A DNA stretch of 64,000 nt, from the NCBI RefSeq assembly GCF_051954455.1, contig NZ_JBQCHS010000030.1, positions 62,001 to 126,000 of the forward strand. Reading direction: 5' to 3'. The stretch comes from Pseudolysinimonas sp051954455 (GTDB taxonomy: Bacteria; Actinomycetota; Actinomycetes; Actinomycetales; Microbacteriaceae). The position numbers were made by a program, and so were the translations under genes. This document shows, piece after piece, positions 8,365 to 15,978 of this stretch. How positions within the stretch are numbered: position 1 is the first letter of the stretch; each line of letters opens with the position of its first letter. The notes below the pieces were generated by a model. The model had not been told where the DNA came from, searched no databases, and saw only the letters and a list, made by a program, of their open reading frames with translations.

Positions 8365-9278
8365 GGCTCGGACTGATCCTCGGCGAGGTGGGGCAGGGAT
8401 TCCGCCGCAACCTCTCGATGGTCGTGTCGGTCATCCTCGTCACGTTCATCTCGCTGACCTTCTTCGGCGCCGCGATCCTGCTCCAGTTCCAGATCGCGCA
8501 GACCAAGGGGTACTGGTACGACCGCGCCCAGGTGACGGTCTACTTCTGCACCGACGTCGACCTCGACGCGAAGTGCGCGCAGACCGAGGCGACGAAGGAC
8601 CAGATCGCCGCGGTCGGCGCCCAGCTCAACGGCCCGACCCTGAAGCCCTATATCAAGCACGTCTACTTCCAGACGCACGAGCAGGAGTTCAAGAACTTCC
8701 AGCAGCAGTTCAAGGGCCAGGCGGCCGCTCAGCTGGCGACGCCCGACATCCTGCCGCAGACCTACCGCATCAATCTCAAGGACCCGAACCAGTCGGAGGT
8801 CGTGATCGACCAGGTGCACGGGATGCCCGGCGTCGAGAGCGTGGAGGATCAGCGCTCCGTCCTGGAGCCGATCTTCGCGATCATGAACGCCGCGAGCTTC
8901 ACCGCGATCGGCATCGCGGCGCTCATGCTGGTGACGGCGGTGCTGCTCATCTCGACGACGATCCGGCTGAGCGCCTTCTCACGACGGCGGGAGCTCGGCA
9001 TCATGCGCCTGGTGGGCGCCTCGAACCGCTTCATCGAGACCCCGTTCATCCTCGAGGGGGTGATCGCGGCCCTCATCGGCGCGGTGCTGGCCGCCGGCGC
9101 GGTCGTCGCGCTCGTGCAGTTCTTCGTCCAGGGCTACCTGGTTCCCTCCGTGGGCCCGGGTTTCATCTCGATCGGGCTGAGCGACGCACTCATCGTCGCG
9201 CCGATCCTGATCGTCGTCGGCGTGGTGCTCGCGGGGCTGTCGGCGTCGGTCGCGATCCGGCGCTACCTCAAGGTCTAG
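8361..9278 (+). CDS. ftsX: Cell-division permease-like protein FtsX
   Basis: Membrane partner of FtsE, 305 aa. TM1 lies near residues 18-42 and is followed by a large extracellular loop with one Cys pair (residues 63 and 72, CTDVDLDAKC). That loop recruits the hydrolase (RipC-type in actinobacteria). Three C-terminal helices form the FtsX/MacB permease fold (RRRELGIMRLVGASNRFI coupling loop). The Cys pair in the large loop is as expected for Gram-positive FtsX. Start ATG 8361 overlaps the ftsE stop. Confidence 0.97.
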   Translation: MRLGLILGEVGQGFRRNLSMVVSVILVTFISLTFFGAAILLQFQIAQTKGYWYDRAQVTVYFCTDVDLDAKCAQTEATKDQIAAVGAQLNGPTLKPYIKHVYFQTHEQEFKNFQQQFKGQAAAQLATPDILPQTYRINLKDPNQSEVVIDQVHGMPGVESVEDQRSVLEPIFAIMNAASFTAIGIAALMLVTAVLLISTTIRLSAFSRRRELGIMRLVGASNRFIETPFILEGVIAALIGAVLAAGAVVALVQFFVQGYLVPSVGPGFISIGLSDALIVAPILIVVGVVLAGLSASVAIRRYLKV

Positions 9279-9290
9279 CCGCCGTCCCCG

Positions 9291-9320
9291 TAGACTGATG
9301 GGCTGGCCCATCGGAGGAGG
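9291..9320 (+). promoter_or_regulatory. smpB promoter, 5' leader hairpin and Shine-Dalgarno
   Basis: TAGACT (-10) at 9291-9296 is followed at once by the palindrome GATGGGC-TG-GCCCATC (9297-9312), then GGAGGAGG (9313-9320), 6 nt before the ATG. A hairpin would form at the very 5' end of the mRNA. The leadered, strong-SD design contrasts with the leaderless genes around it. Confidence 0.5.
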
Positions 9321-9326
9321 TGCGAG

Positions 9327-9806
9327 ATGGCGAAGAAGGATCGCGGCAACGGCGTGGTCGCGACGAACCGTCGCGCGCGCCACGACTACCTCATCGAGGA
9401 CACGTACGAGGCCGGCCTCGTGCTGACCGGTACCGAGGTGAAATCGCTCCGGGAGGGGCGTGCGTCGCTCGTCGACGGCTACGCGTTCGTCGACGGCGGC
9501 GAGGCCTGGCTCGACGCGGTGCACATCCCCGAGTACACCGAGGGCACCTGGAACAACCACGCCCCGCGCCGCAAGCGCAAGCTGCTCCTCCACAAGCAGC
9601 AGATCATCAAGATCTCCCAGAAGACGGCGCAGGGCGGCTACACGCTCGTCCCACTGCAGATCTACTTCTCGGATGGACGCGCCAAGGTCGAGATCGCCGT
9701 CGCCAAGGGCAAGCGCGAGTACGACAAGCGACAGGCCCTGCGGGAGCGGCAGGACCGGCGTGAGGCGGAGCGCGCGATGTCGTCGCGCGGGCACCTGGGC
9801 GAATAG
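9327..9806 (+). CDS. smpB: tmRNA-binding protein SmpB
   Basis: Binds the tRNA-like domain of tmRNA and brings it to stalled ribosomes for trans-translation. The 159 aa carry the conserved NRRARHDYLIEDTYEAG, VLTGTEVKSLREGRASL and KRKLLLHKQQI segments, and a basic C-terminal tail (KGKREYDKRQALRERQDRRE) that enters the empty mRNA channel. It is directly upstream of ssrA on the same strand, the conserved pairing. Confidence 0.98.
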   Translation: MAKKDRGNGVVATNRRARHDYLIEDTYEAGLVLTGTEVKSLREGRASLVDGYAFVDGGEAWLDAVHIPEYTEGTWNNHAPRRKRKLLLHKQQIIKISQKTAQGGYTLVPLQIYFSDGRAKVEIAVAKGKREYDKRQALRERQDRREAERAMSSRGHLGE

Positions 9807-9843
9807 CGCGCGTTCCGATCCTGCCGCGACCGTCGCCGTCGCG

Positions 9844-9849
9844 TAGACT
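9844..9849 (+). promoter_or_regulatory. Possible ssrA -10 hexamer (TAGACT)
   Basis: TAGACT lies 73 bp before the mature tmRNA 5' end, the same hexamer as used by smpB. It would give a precursor with a ~65-nt 5' leader to be removed by RNase P. The gap 9807-9922 otherwise holds nothing obvious. Confidence 0.4.
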
Positions 9850-9922
9850 GGAGGGCCGCGCGGGCGACTGCGCGTTCACAACTCCACAGCGCGCGACACG
9901 GCCCACTCACCCGAGTGCACAT

Positions 9923-10298
9923 GGGGATGATCGGTTTCGACATCGCCTGCGAAACTGCGAGAAGCGGGCCGAGGATGCAGGGTTATCTCGTAAACGATCT
10001 CTGCAAACCATAGGTGCCAATAACAAGCGCACCGCCTTCGCCCTCGCTGCGTAAGCAGCTCGGCATTTAAAAGGCCGTCAGCCCGGGGTCGTCCTCGACC
10101 CGGATCCTGGCGTCAGCTAGAGGACTTGCTGCGAACCTGAGTCTCAGGGGTTCGCGGGACTTTCACTGAGGCTGGGCTCGTCGACCTGGATGTCCGTGAC
10201 AAAGGTCGGAGCCGAGCAGAACGCCTCCACGGACTGCGCCCGGAGAAGGCGCAGAATCACAGCGATGGACGGGGGTTCAATTCCCCCCATCTCCACCA
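9923..10298 (+). ncRNA. ssrA: Transfer-messenger RNA (tmRNA)
   Basis: Rescues stalled ribosomes and tags the unfinished protein. The 5' GGGGATG pairs with the 3' CATCTCC (one G-U), followed by encoded ACCA. The 3' T-arm contains GGTTCAA, and 5' GATCGGTTTCGACATC is the conserved tmRNA start. A tag frame beginning at GCC 10016 reads ANNKRTAFALAA then TAA, matching actinobacterial tags that end in ALAA. Size about 376 nt, normal. It follows smpB. Confidence 0.96.
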
Positions 10299-10362
10299 TC
10301 GGCCGGGTCGCGCGCTGCAGGGGTCCTCGTCCACCGGGTCCGCGAGTGCGAAGATCGATCGC

Positions 10363-10923
10363 ATGAACAGCCTCCGGAGCTGGCGGGCGGGTTCGATCCT
10401 CGTCCTGGTCGGCGGAATCCTCGCGACGGCGGAGTGGTTCAGCTCGGGCCGTCTCCCCACCGGATTCGCCGCGGTCGGCGACCTCGCGGTGGGACTCGGC
10501 TTCGTCCTGTCCGGCATCGGGATCCGCCGACGCTACCCCGCGTGCTGGCTCCTGATGGTGGTCGGCGGGTCGTGGATGCTCGAGGGGGTCGTGCTCGCCG
10601 TCGCCGGAGTCGTTCCACTGCCGCGCTGGCTGCTCACCGCAGTCCTCACGCTCGTGGCCGTCACGACGGTCGCCGCCGCGGTCGGGATGATCGTGCGCGG
10701 TCGCGTCGGTGTCGTCGCCCGATGGGCCCTGGTGCTGCCCGCGATCGCGACGACCGTCATCCTGCTCGCGTGGGTGACCGGCATTGCCGTGCCTCTCGCC
10801 GCGTTCGCCTCCGCCGTTCTGGCCGGGCCCGCGGTCGCACCGATCATCGTCGGCATCGTGTGGCTCACCGTGCGCGACGAGCCACGACGCGCGCCCGAGC
10901 CCGCGATCGCCCCGAGCGCCTGA
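10363..10923 (+). CDS. Integral membrane protein, unknown function
   Basis: A 186-aa protein with about six hydrophobic segments (LVLVGGILATAEWF; FAAVGDLAVGLGFVLSGIGI; WLLMVVGGSWMLEGVVLAV; WLLTAVLTLVAVTTVAAAVG; ALVLPAIATTVILLAWVTG; AAFASAVLAGPAVAPIIVGI) joined by short Arg loops. The C-terminal tail is Arg/Pro-rich. No catalytic motif is recognisable. It stands alone just downstream of ssrA and is convergent with the next gene, with 1 bp between stops. Confidence 0.78.
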   Translation: MNSLRSWRAGSILVLVGGILATAEWFSSGRLPTGFAAVGDLAVGLGFVLSGIGIRRRYPACWLLMVVGGSWMLEGVVLAVAGVVPLPRWLLTAVLTLVAVTTVAAAVGMIVRGRVGVVARWALVLPAIATTVILLAWVTGIAVPLAAFASAVLAGPAVAPIIVGIVWLTVRDEPRRAPEPAIAPSA

Positions 10924-10924
10924 G

Positions 10925-11428
10925 CTACCTGCCCGAATCCTTCAGCGTTCCCGTCGTCCTCGCGGCCTTGCCCGACGCGTCGAGCGCGTACACGGTGCAG
11001 GTGACCGTCCTGTCGCCCGCGGCCCAGCTGTCTTCGGTCGGGTAGTAGTACGAGACCTGCAGGGAGGAATCCGCCGCCGCGATGCCGACGAAGTTCGCGA
11101 AGGCGTCGCCCTGGCAAGCCGTCTGCGACTCCGCCTGCACCGCATCCAGGCCCGGGTAGGAATCGCCCGACAGCGTCACCTCGGCGAAGGCCTCGGAGTC
11201 GTGCGGCTCGGAGCACGGCACGATGGCGGCGGTCGCCGTCGTGGAGCCCGCCGCCGCGTCGTCGAGGCAGTCGCCGACAGCGATGTCGCGGGAGCTCGCG
11301 TGCGCGCCGCTCGTCGCGCGCGTCGGCGTGGGAGTCGGCGCGGGAGCGGCGGTGGCCGTGCAGCCTGCGAGCGCAGCAGCGGCGAGCACGACCGCGCCGA
11401 GCGCGGCCCGGCGGTCGAGTCGGGTCAC
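10925..11428 (-). CDS. Septum-formation-domain lipoprotein
   Basis: A 167-aa exported lipoprotein. It has a signal peptide with lipobox (LAAAALAGC, Cys23), then a Thr/Pro linker, then the Septum_form-type domain: IAVGDCLDD, VPCSEPHDSEAFAEV and CQGDAFANFVG with four conserved Cys likely in two disulfides. Such domains are common in actinobacterial envelope proteins; the exact role is unproven. Start GTG 11428 is set by the signal peptide; the open frame beyond it is a shadow of hisN. Confidence 0.85.
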   Translation of the reverse strand: MTRLDRRAALGAVVLAAAALAGCTATAAPAPTPTPTRATSGAHASSRDIAVGDCLDDAAAGSTTATAAIVPCSEPHDSEAFAEVTLSGDSYPGLDAVQAESQTACQGDAFANFVGIAAADSSLQVSYYYPTEDSWAAGDRTVTCTVYALDASGKAARTTGTLKDSGR

Positions 11429-11439
11429 AACGCGGAAGC

Positions 11440-12282
11440 CTACGCGGCGGCCACGATGCGCAGAACGCCCCCGTGCAGGTGACCGTTGGTGGCGAGCAGA
11501 CCGCCGTCGCGGAGCACGTCGTCGCCCCCGTCGAGCGTCGTGACCGTTCCGCCGGCCTCGCGGATGACCGGCACGAGCGCCGCGATGTCCCACGGCTTCA
11601 GGTCGAACTCGCCCGCGACGTCGACGGCGCCCTCGGCCAGCAGCATGTACGACCACAGGTCGCCGTACGCGCGGGTGCGGCCCACGGCGCGGCTCAGCTC
11701 GAGCAGCTGCGCGGACCGGCCCGCATCGTCCCATCCTTTGAGGCTGTTGTAGCTGACGGAGGCCTCCGCGAGCTCGGCGACGCCGCTCACCGCGAGCCGG
11801 CGCGGCTCGTCGTGCCCCTCGCGCAGCCACGCGCCGTGGCCCGTCGCGCCCCACCAGCGGCGGCCGAGCGCCGGCGCGCTGACGACGCCGAGTTCCGGCA
11901 CACCGTCGATGACGAGGGAGAGGAGCAGCCCCCAGTTCGGCACGCCGCGCACGAAGTTCGACGTGCCGTCGATCGGGTCGACGATCCACTGCCGATGCGG
12001 GGCGCCCGCCGGGGCGTCGCTGCCGAACTCCTCGCCCAGGATCGCGTCGCCGGGCCGTGCGGCCTCGAGTTCGCGCCGGACGAGCCGCTCGACCCGCTGA
12101 TCGGCGTCGGTCACCTGGCTGCGGTCAGGCTTCAGCCGCACATCGAGATCCTGCGCGCGGTAGCGGTCGAGCGCGATGAGGTCGGCATCCGCCGCGATCG
12201 CGAGGGCGAGGGCCAGGTCGTCGGCGAGGGCCGGGTCGTCGGTGCGGGCCGGGTCGTCGGTGGGAGTGCGGGCGTCGGTCAC
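11440..12282 (-). CDS. hisN: Histidinol-phosphatase, inositol monophosphatase family
   Basis: A 280-aa enzyme of the lithium-sensitive phosphatase fold. Metal ligands are visible: GEEFG at residues 83-87, DPIDGT at 102-107, and the C-terminal WDIAALVPVIREAGG. In actinobacteria the close relatives remove phosphate from L-histidinol phosphate. The general inositol-phosphatase activity cannot be excluded by motif alone. Start GTG 12282 lies 6 bp after a TAGCGT hexamer (leaderless). Divergent from rlmC, it precedes the septum-domain lipoprotein by 11 bp, possibly in one transcript. Confidence 0.9.
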   Translation of the reverse strand: MTDARTPTDDPARTDDPALADDLALALAIAADADLIALDRYRAQDLDVRLKPDRSQVTDADQRVERLVRRELEAARPGDAILGEEFGSDAPAGAPHRQWIVDPIDGTSNFVRGVPNWGLLLSLVIDGVPELGVVSAPALGRRWWGATGHGAWLREGHDEPRRLAVSGVAELAEASVSYNSLKGWDDAGRSAQLLELSRAVGRTRAYGDLWSYMLLAEGAVDVAGEFDLKPWDIAALVPVIREAGGTVTTLDGGDDVLRDGGLLATNGHLHGGVLRIVAAA

Positions 12283-12288
12283 CCGGCC

Positions 12289-12312
12289 ACGCTAGCGGGC
12301 GCTGGTTATCGT
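12289..12312. promoter_or_regulatory. Back-to-back -10 elements of hisN and rlmC
   Basis: Minus strand TAGCGT (12294-12289) and plus strand TATCGT (12307-12312) each end 6 bp before the GTG of hisN and rlmC. Both genes therefore appear leaderless and share a 36-bp divergent promoter region. Confidence 0.5.
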
Positions 12313-12318
12313 TTCTCC

Positions 12319-13437
12319 GTGCAGTGCGACTACTTCGACGCGGGCGTCTGCCGCAGCTGCACCCTCATGGGCGTGCCCTACGCGACGCAGCTCGCCGACA
12401 AGGAGTCCGCCACGCGCGCGCTGCTCGCCGCCTGGCCCGACCTGGACTGGATGCCCGCGGTCCCGAGCCCGGAGTCCGGCTTCCGCAACAAGGCGAAGAT
12501 GGTCGTCGGCGGCACCGTGGCGGCCCCGACGCTCGGGATCCTCGACGAGCACCGGCATGGCGTCGACCTCCGTGGGTGCGGCATCTGCGCGCACGAGCTG
12601 CACGCCGCGTTCCCGGCGATCGCGGCGTTCATCGACCGGGCCGCGATCCCGCCCTACGACGTGCCGGCGCGCAGCGGCGAGCTGAAGCACGTCCACGTCA
12701 CCGTGTCGCCGGACGGCGAGCTCATGGTGCGCTTCGTGCTCCGGTCGACGGAGGCGCTCGGCCGGATCCGCAAGCACCTGCCGTGGCTGGAGGAGCGGCT
12801 CCCGAGGGCCGCCGTGATCTCCGTCAACCTGCTCCCGGCCCACGTCGCCCTCGTGGAGGGCGAGGAGGAGATCGTGCTGACGGAGCGCGAGGCACTCCCC
12901 ATGCGGATGCGCGCCGGCACGCTGCTGCTGCCCCCGGGAGGCTTCTTCCAGACCAACACCGGCGTCGCGCAGGGGCTCTACGACCAGGCGCGGGCGTGGA
13001 CGGACCAGATCATGCCGGAGACGGCATGGGACCTCTACTGCGGTGTCGGCGGCTTCGCGCTGCATCTGGCCGCGCCGGGTCGGACGGTCGTCGGGGTCGA
13101 GGTGTCGGAGGCGGCGATCGCGGGGGCGCGAGCGGCGGACGTGCCGGGGACGTCGTTCATCGCGGACGACGCGACGGCCTGGGCCGAGGCGCAGACCGAG
13201 CGCCCGGACCTCGTCGTCGTGAATCCGCCGCGGCGCGGCCTCGGGGAGCGGCTCGACGCCTGGCTCGAGGCGTCCGGTGTGCCGTCGGTCGTCTACTCCA
13301 GCTGCAATGCGGTGACGCTCGCGCGCGACCTCGCGGCGCTGCCGTCGTACCGGCCGGTGGCCGCGCGGATGTTCGACATGTTCCCGCAGACGGCGCACGT
13401 CGAGACGATGGTCCTCCTCAGCCGGCGAGGGAGCTGA
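12319..13437 (+). CDS. rlmC: 23S rRNA (uracil-C5)-methyltransferase, RlmC type
   Basis: A SAM-dependent m5U methyltransferase of 372 aa, the usual RlmC/RumB length without a TRAM domain. An N-terminal Cys cluster (CDYFDAGVCRSC, later a single C in CGICAHEL) fits the 4Fe-4S site. The SAM motif is DLYCGVGGFALHL, motif IV is NPPRRG and the catalytic cysteine is in YSSCNAVTLARDL. Start GTG 12319, 6 bp after TATCGT. The last 20 bp overlap the convergent rsgA. The exact uracil modified (747 in E. coli numbering) is by family. Confidence 0.92.
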   Translation: MQCDYFDAGVCRSCTLMGVPYATQLADKESATRALLAAWPDLDWMPAVPSPESGFRNKAKMVVGGTVAAPTLGILDEHRHGVDLRGCGICAHELHAAFPAIAAFIDRAAIPPYDVPARSGELKHVHVTVSPDGELMVRFVLRSTEALGRIRKHLPWLEERLPRAAVISVNLLPAHVALVEGEEEIVLTEREALPMRMRAGTLLLPPGGFFQTNTGVAQGLYDQARAWTDQIMPETAWDLYCGVGGFALHLAAPGRTVVGVEVSEAAIAGARAADVPGTSFIADDATAWAEAQTERPDLVVVNPPRRGLGERLDAWLEASGVPSVVYSSCNAVTLARDLAALPSYRPVAARMFDMFPQTAHVETMVLLSRRGS

Positions 13438-14443
13438 GCAGCCGGCGGAAGTCGTCGACGCGGTCCGCGCGCAGCCGCCCGCTCGCGACCGCCTCGTCGA
13501 GGGCGCAGTCCGGGGCGTCGGCGAGATGGGTGCACCCCCGAGGGCAGTCCGCGGCGACCTCGGCGAGGTCGGTGAAGGCGCGCAGCACGTTCGCCGGATC
13601 GATGTGGCCGAGACCGAAGGAGCGCACGCCGGGGGTGTCGATGATCCACCCGCCCGTCGGCACCCGCAGCGATACGGTCGACGACGACGTGTGCCGCCCG
13701 CGCCCGGTGACCGCGTTGACGACCCCGACCGCGCGATCCGTCCCGGGCACGAGCGCGTTGACGAGCGTCGACTTGCCGACACCGGAGTGCCCGACGGCGA
13801 CCGTGGTGTGGCCGTCGAGGATCGGCGCGAGCTCTGCGAGCGGCCAGGCGCCTCGAGCGCTCCGCACCACGGGCACGTCGAGCGCGGCGAAGTTGGCGAG
13901 GAACGGCCCCGGGTCGGCAAGGTCGGTCTTGGTGACGACGATGAGCGGCGCGATCCCGGCGTCGTAGGCGGCGACGAGATAGCGGTCGACGAGCCGCGCC
14001 CGAGGCTCGGGGTCGGCCGCCGCGATGACGATCATCAGCTGGTCGGCGTTCGCCACGATGACGCGCTCCACCTGATCCGTGTCGTCGGCGGAGCGGCGGA
14101 GGAGCGTCGTGCGCGGGCGGATGCGCACGATCCGGGCGAGCGTCCCCTCCTCGCCGGTGGTGTCGCCGACGACGTCGACGCGGTCGCCGGTCACGATGGC
14201 CTCCCGGCGGAGCTCGCGAGCCCGCGTCGTCGTGATGACCCGCTCCTCGGCGCCGTCCTCGTCGGCCATGACCGTGTACCGGCCGCGGTCGACCGACAGC
14301 ACCCGTCCCACGACCGCGTCCCCGTGGTCCGGTCGGGTCTTCGTGCGCGGCCGGGTGCCCTTCGGATTCGGGCGGATCCGCACGTCCGACTCGTCGAAGC
14401 CGAACGCGTCGTCGTCCTCGTCGTCGGGCGGCAGCCAGCTCAC
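13418..14443 (-). CDS. rsgA: Ribosome small subunit-dependent GTPase A
   Basis: A circularly permuted GTPase that checks late 30S maturation. It has an N-terminal OB domain, then the permuted order TKTD (G4), GHSGVGKST (G1) and DTPG (G3), then a zinc motif (CPRGCTHLADAPDC). The 341 aa are normal apart from a ~45-residue acidic and then basic N-terminal extension. Start GTG 14443, 16 bp after the aroA stop, so it is co-transcribed with aroA. The frame stays open upstream but that part is an aroA shadow. Confidence 0.95.
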   Translation of the reverse strand: MSWLPPDDEDDDAFGFDESDVRIRPNPKGTRPRTKTRPDHGDAVVGRVLSVDRGRYTVMADEDGAEERVITTTRARELRREAIVTGDRVDVVGDTTGEEGTLARIVRIRPRTTLLRRSADDTDQVERVIVANADQLMIVIAAADPEPRARLVDRYLVAAYDAGIAPLIVVTKTDLADPGPFLANFAALDVPVVRSARGAWPLAELAPILDGHTTVAVGHSGVGKSTLVNALVPGTDRAVGVVNAVTGRGRHTSSSTVSLRVPTGGWIIDTPGVRSFGLGHIDPANVLRAFTDLAEVAADCPRGCTHLADAPDCALDEAVASGRLRADRVDDFRRLLSSLAG

Positions 14444-14459
14444 CGCGGACCCACCTCGG

Positions 14460-15875
14460 TCACACGCCCGGCCACAGGAGCGGGTCGACCGAGCGGAGCG
14501 GGTCGCCGCCGCGCAGCATCCGCGACCACAGCTCGGGGAACTCGGGGAGCGTCTTCGCCGTGGCACCGATGTCGTCGACCGCCACACCCTCGACCGCGAG
14601 CCCCACGAGCGCGCCCGTGGTCGCCATGCGGTGGTCCTCGTAGGAGCGCCACGGCCCGCCCTGCAGTGGCGCCGGCTCGAAGGCCAGCCCGTCGTCGAGC
14701 TCGGTGACCCGGGCGCCCAGCCCGCCGAGGTCGGCGGCGAGGGCGGCCAGTCGGTCGGTCTCGTGCCCGCGGAGGTGCGCGATCCCCGTGATCCGCCCGG
14801 GCGCGCCGGCCAGCGCGGCGAGGCCCGCGAACGTCGGGGCGAGCTCGCCGCCCTCCGCGAGCTCGAGCTCGACTCCCGCCAATTCGGCCGCCCCGCGGCC
14901 GGTGACGGTGACGACGTCGCCGTCGCGGTCGATCCTGGCGCCGTAGCGGGGGAGCAGGTCGAGCAGCCGGTCGCCGACCTGCGTCGTCGAGGCGGGCCAG
15001 CCGGTGACGGTGACGCTGCCGCCCGCGACGAGCGCGGCGGCGAGGAACGGGGCGGCGTTCGAGAGGTCGGGCTCGATCGTGACGTCGAGCGCGCGGATCG
15101 GCGCGGGCGGCACGATCCAGACCCCGGGTTCCGGCGACTCCACCGTCACGCCCCGGGCGGCGAGCACGGCGATCGTCATCTCGATGTGCGGCATGCTCGG
15201 CAGCCGCTCGCCCGTATGCCGGAGCACGAGGCCGTCGATGAAGCGCGGCGCCGCGAGCAGCAGCCCCGACACGAACTGGCTCGACGCGGAGGCGTCGATC
15301 GCGAGCTCGCCGCCCTGCACCTCGCCGGTGCCGTGCACGGTGAAGGGGAGCGTGCCGGTGCCGTCGTCGGCGACGTCGACGCCGAGATCCCTGAGCGCCT
15401 GGATGGTCGTGCGCATCGGGCGCCGGCGTGCGGACGGGTCGCCGTCGAACGCGACGGGGCCGAGCGCGAGCGCCGCGACGATCGGGACGAAGCGCATCAC
15501 CGTGCCGGCGAGGCCCGCCTCGATCGAGATCCCGCCCGCGAGCTCGGCGGGCGCGACTCGGAGGTCGGGGCCGAAGCCGCCGTCGCCGGGCTGCTCGTGG
15601 ATGCCCGCCCCGAGCGCGCGGAGCGCCTCCACCATGAGCGCCGTGTCGCGGGAGTGGAGGGGGCGGCGCACGACCGACGGCCCGTCGGCGAGTGCGGCGA
15701 GGACGAGCTCGCGGTTGGTGAGGCTCTTCGAGCCGGGCAGCGACATCCGCGCCCGCAGCGGCCCGGAGCTCGTCGGCGCGATCCACGGGCCGGTCGCCGA
15801 TCGCCGGTCGGTCTCGCGGTCGCGCGCACCGTCGAGCGGCAGTTCGTCGCGGTCGGAATACCTCATCAGGCCCAT
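14460..15875 (-). CDS. aroA: 3-phosphoshikimate 1-carboxyvinyltransferase (EPSP synthase)
   Basis: The sixth step of the shikimate pathway: PEP plus shikimate-3-phosphate. Key motifs: PGSKSLTNRELVLAALADG, EAGLAGTVMRF, GDPSARRRPM, DASASSQFVSGLLL and EDHRMATTGAL. Start set at ATG 15875, which follows a TACTGT hexamer by 9 bp; ATG 15866 (MRYSD) is equally possible. About 471 aa, slightly long at the N-terminus. It forms an operon with rsgA and is divergent from sigR, whose stress promoter overlaps its start. Confidence 0.95.
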   Translation of the reverse strand: MGLMRYSDRDELPLDGARDRETDRRSATGPWIAPTSSGPLRARMSLPGSKSLTNRELVLAALADGPSVVRRPLHSRDTALMVEALRALGAGIHEQPGDGGFGPDLRVAPAELAGGISIEAGLAGTVMRFVPIVAALALGPVAFDGDPSARRRPMRTTIQALRDLGVDVADDGTGTLPFTVHGTGEVQGGELAIDASASSQFVSGLLLAAPRFIDGLVLRHTGERLPSMPHIEMTIAVLAARGVTVESPEPGVWIVPPAPIRALDVTIEPDLSNAAPFLAAALVAGGSVTVTGWPASTTQVGDRLLDLLPRYGARIDRDGDVVTVTGRGAAELAGVELELAEGGELAPTFAGLAALAGAPGRITGIAHLRGHETDRLAALAADLGGLGARVTELDDGLAFEPAPLQGGPWRSYEDHRMATTGALVGLAVEGVAVDDIGATAKTLPEFPELWSRMLRGGDPLRSVDPLLWPGV

Positions 15876-15880
15876 CGGTT
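15855..15880 (+). promoter_or_regulatory. SigR/SigH-type promoter (GGAAT-N18-GTT), autoregulatory
   Basis: GGAAT at 15855-15859 and GTT at 15878-15880 are separated by exactly 18 bp, the thiol-stress sigma factor consensus known from Streptomyces SigR and mycobacterial SigH. It lies upstream of sigR on its strand and overlaps the first codons of aroA. The predicted start is near 15887, giving a leader that contains the strong SD and GTG of the long SigR form. Confidence 0.75.
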
Positions 15881-15964
15881 GTCCACAGTATCGCCCGGTG
15901 GGATCGAGAGGAGAGCAGACCGTGTCCGTGCTGCTGCTCGAACGACCCGCCGCGGGTGCCGACG

Positions 15965-15970
15965 TAGACT
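15965..15970 (+). promoter_or_regulatory. Second sigR promoter, -10 TAGACT (leaderless)
   Basis: TAGACT ends 8 bp before ATG 15979. A housekeeping promoter here would make a leaderless mRNA for the short SigR form. No SD precedes this ATG, which supports the leaderless reading. Confidence 0.45.
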
Positions 15971-15978
15971 TCTCCGCG

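Noticed and set aside
9807..9922. Possible gene or riboswitch between smpB and ssrA
   Set aside because: Only a promoter-like hexamer was found; no conserved RNA motif or coding frame.
10257..10517. Minus-strand 86-aa frame ending GELNPRPSL
   Set aside because: This is the well-known false translation of a tmRNA/tRNA 3' end (GGTTCAA region read backwards); it overlaps ssrA.
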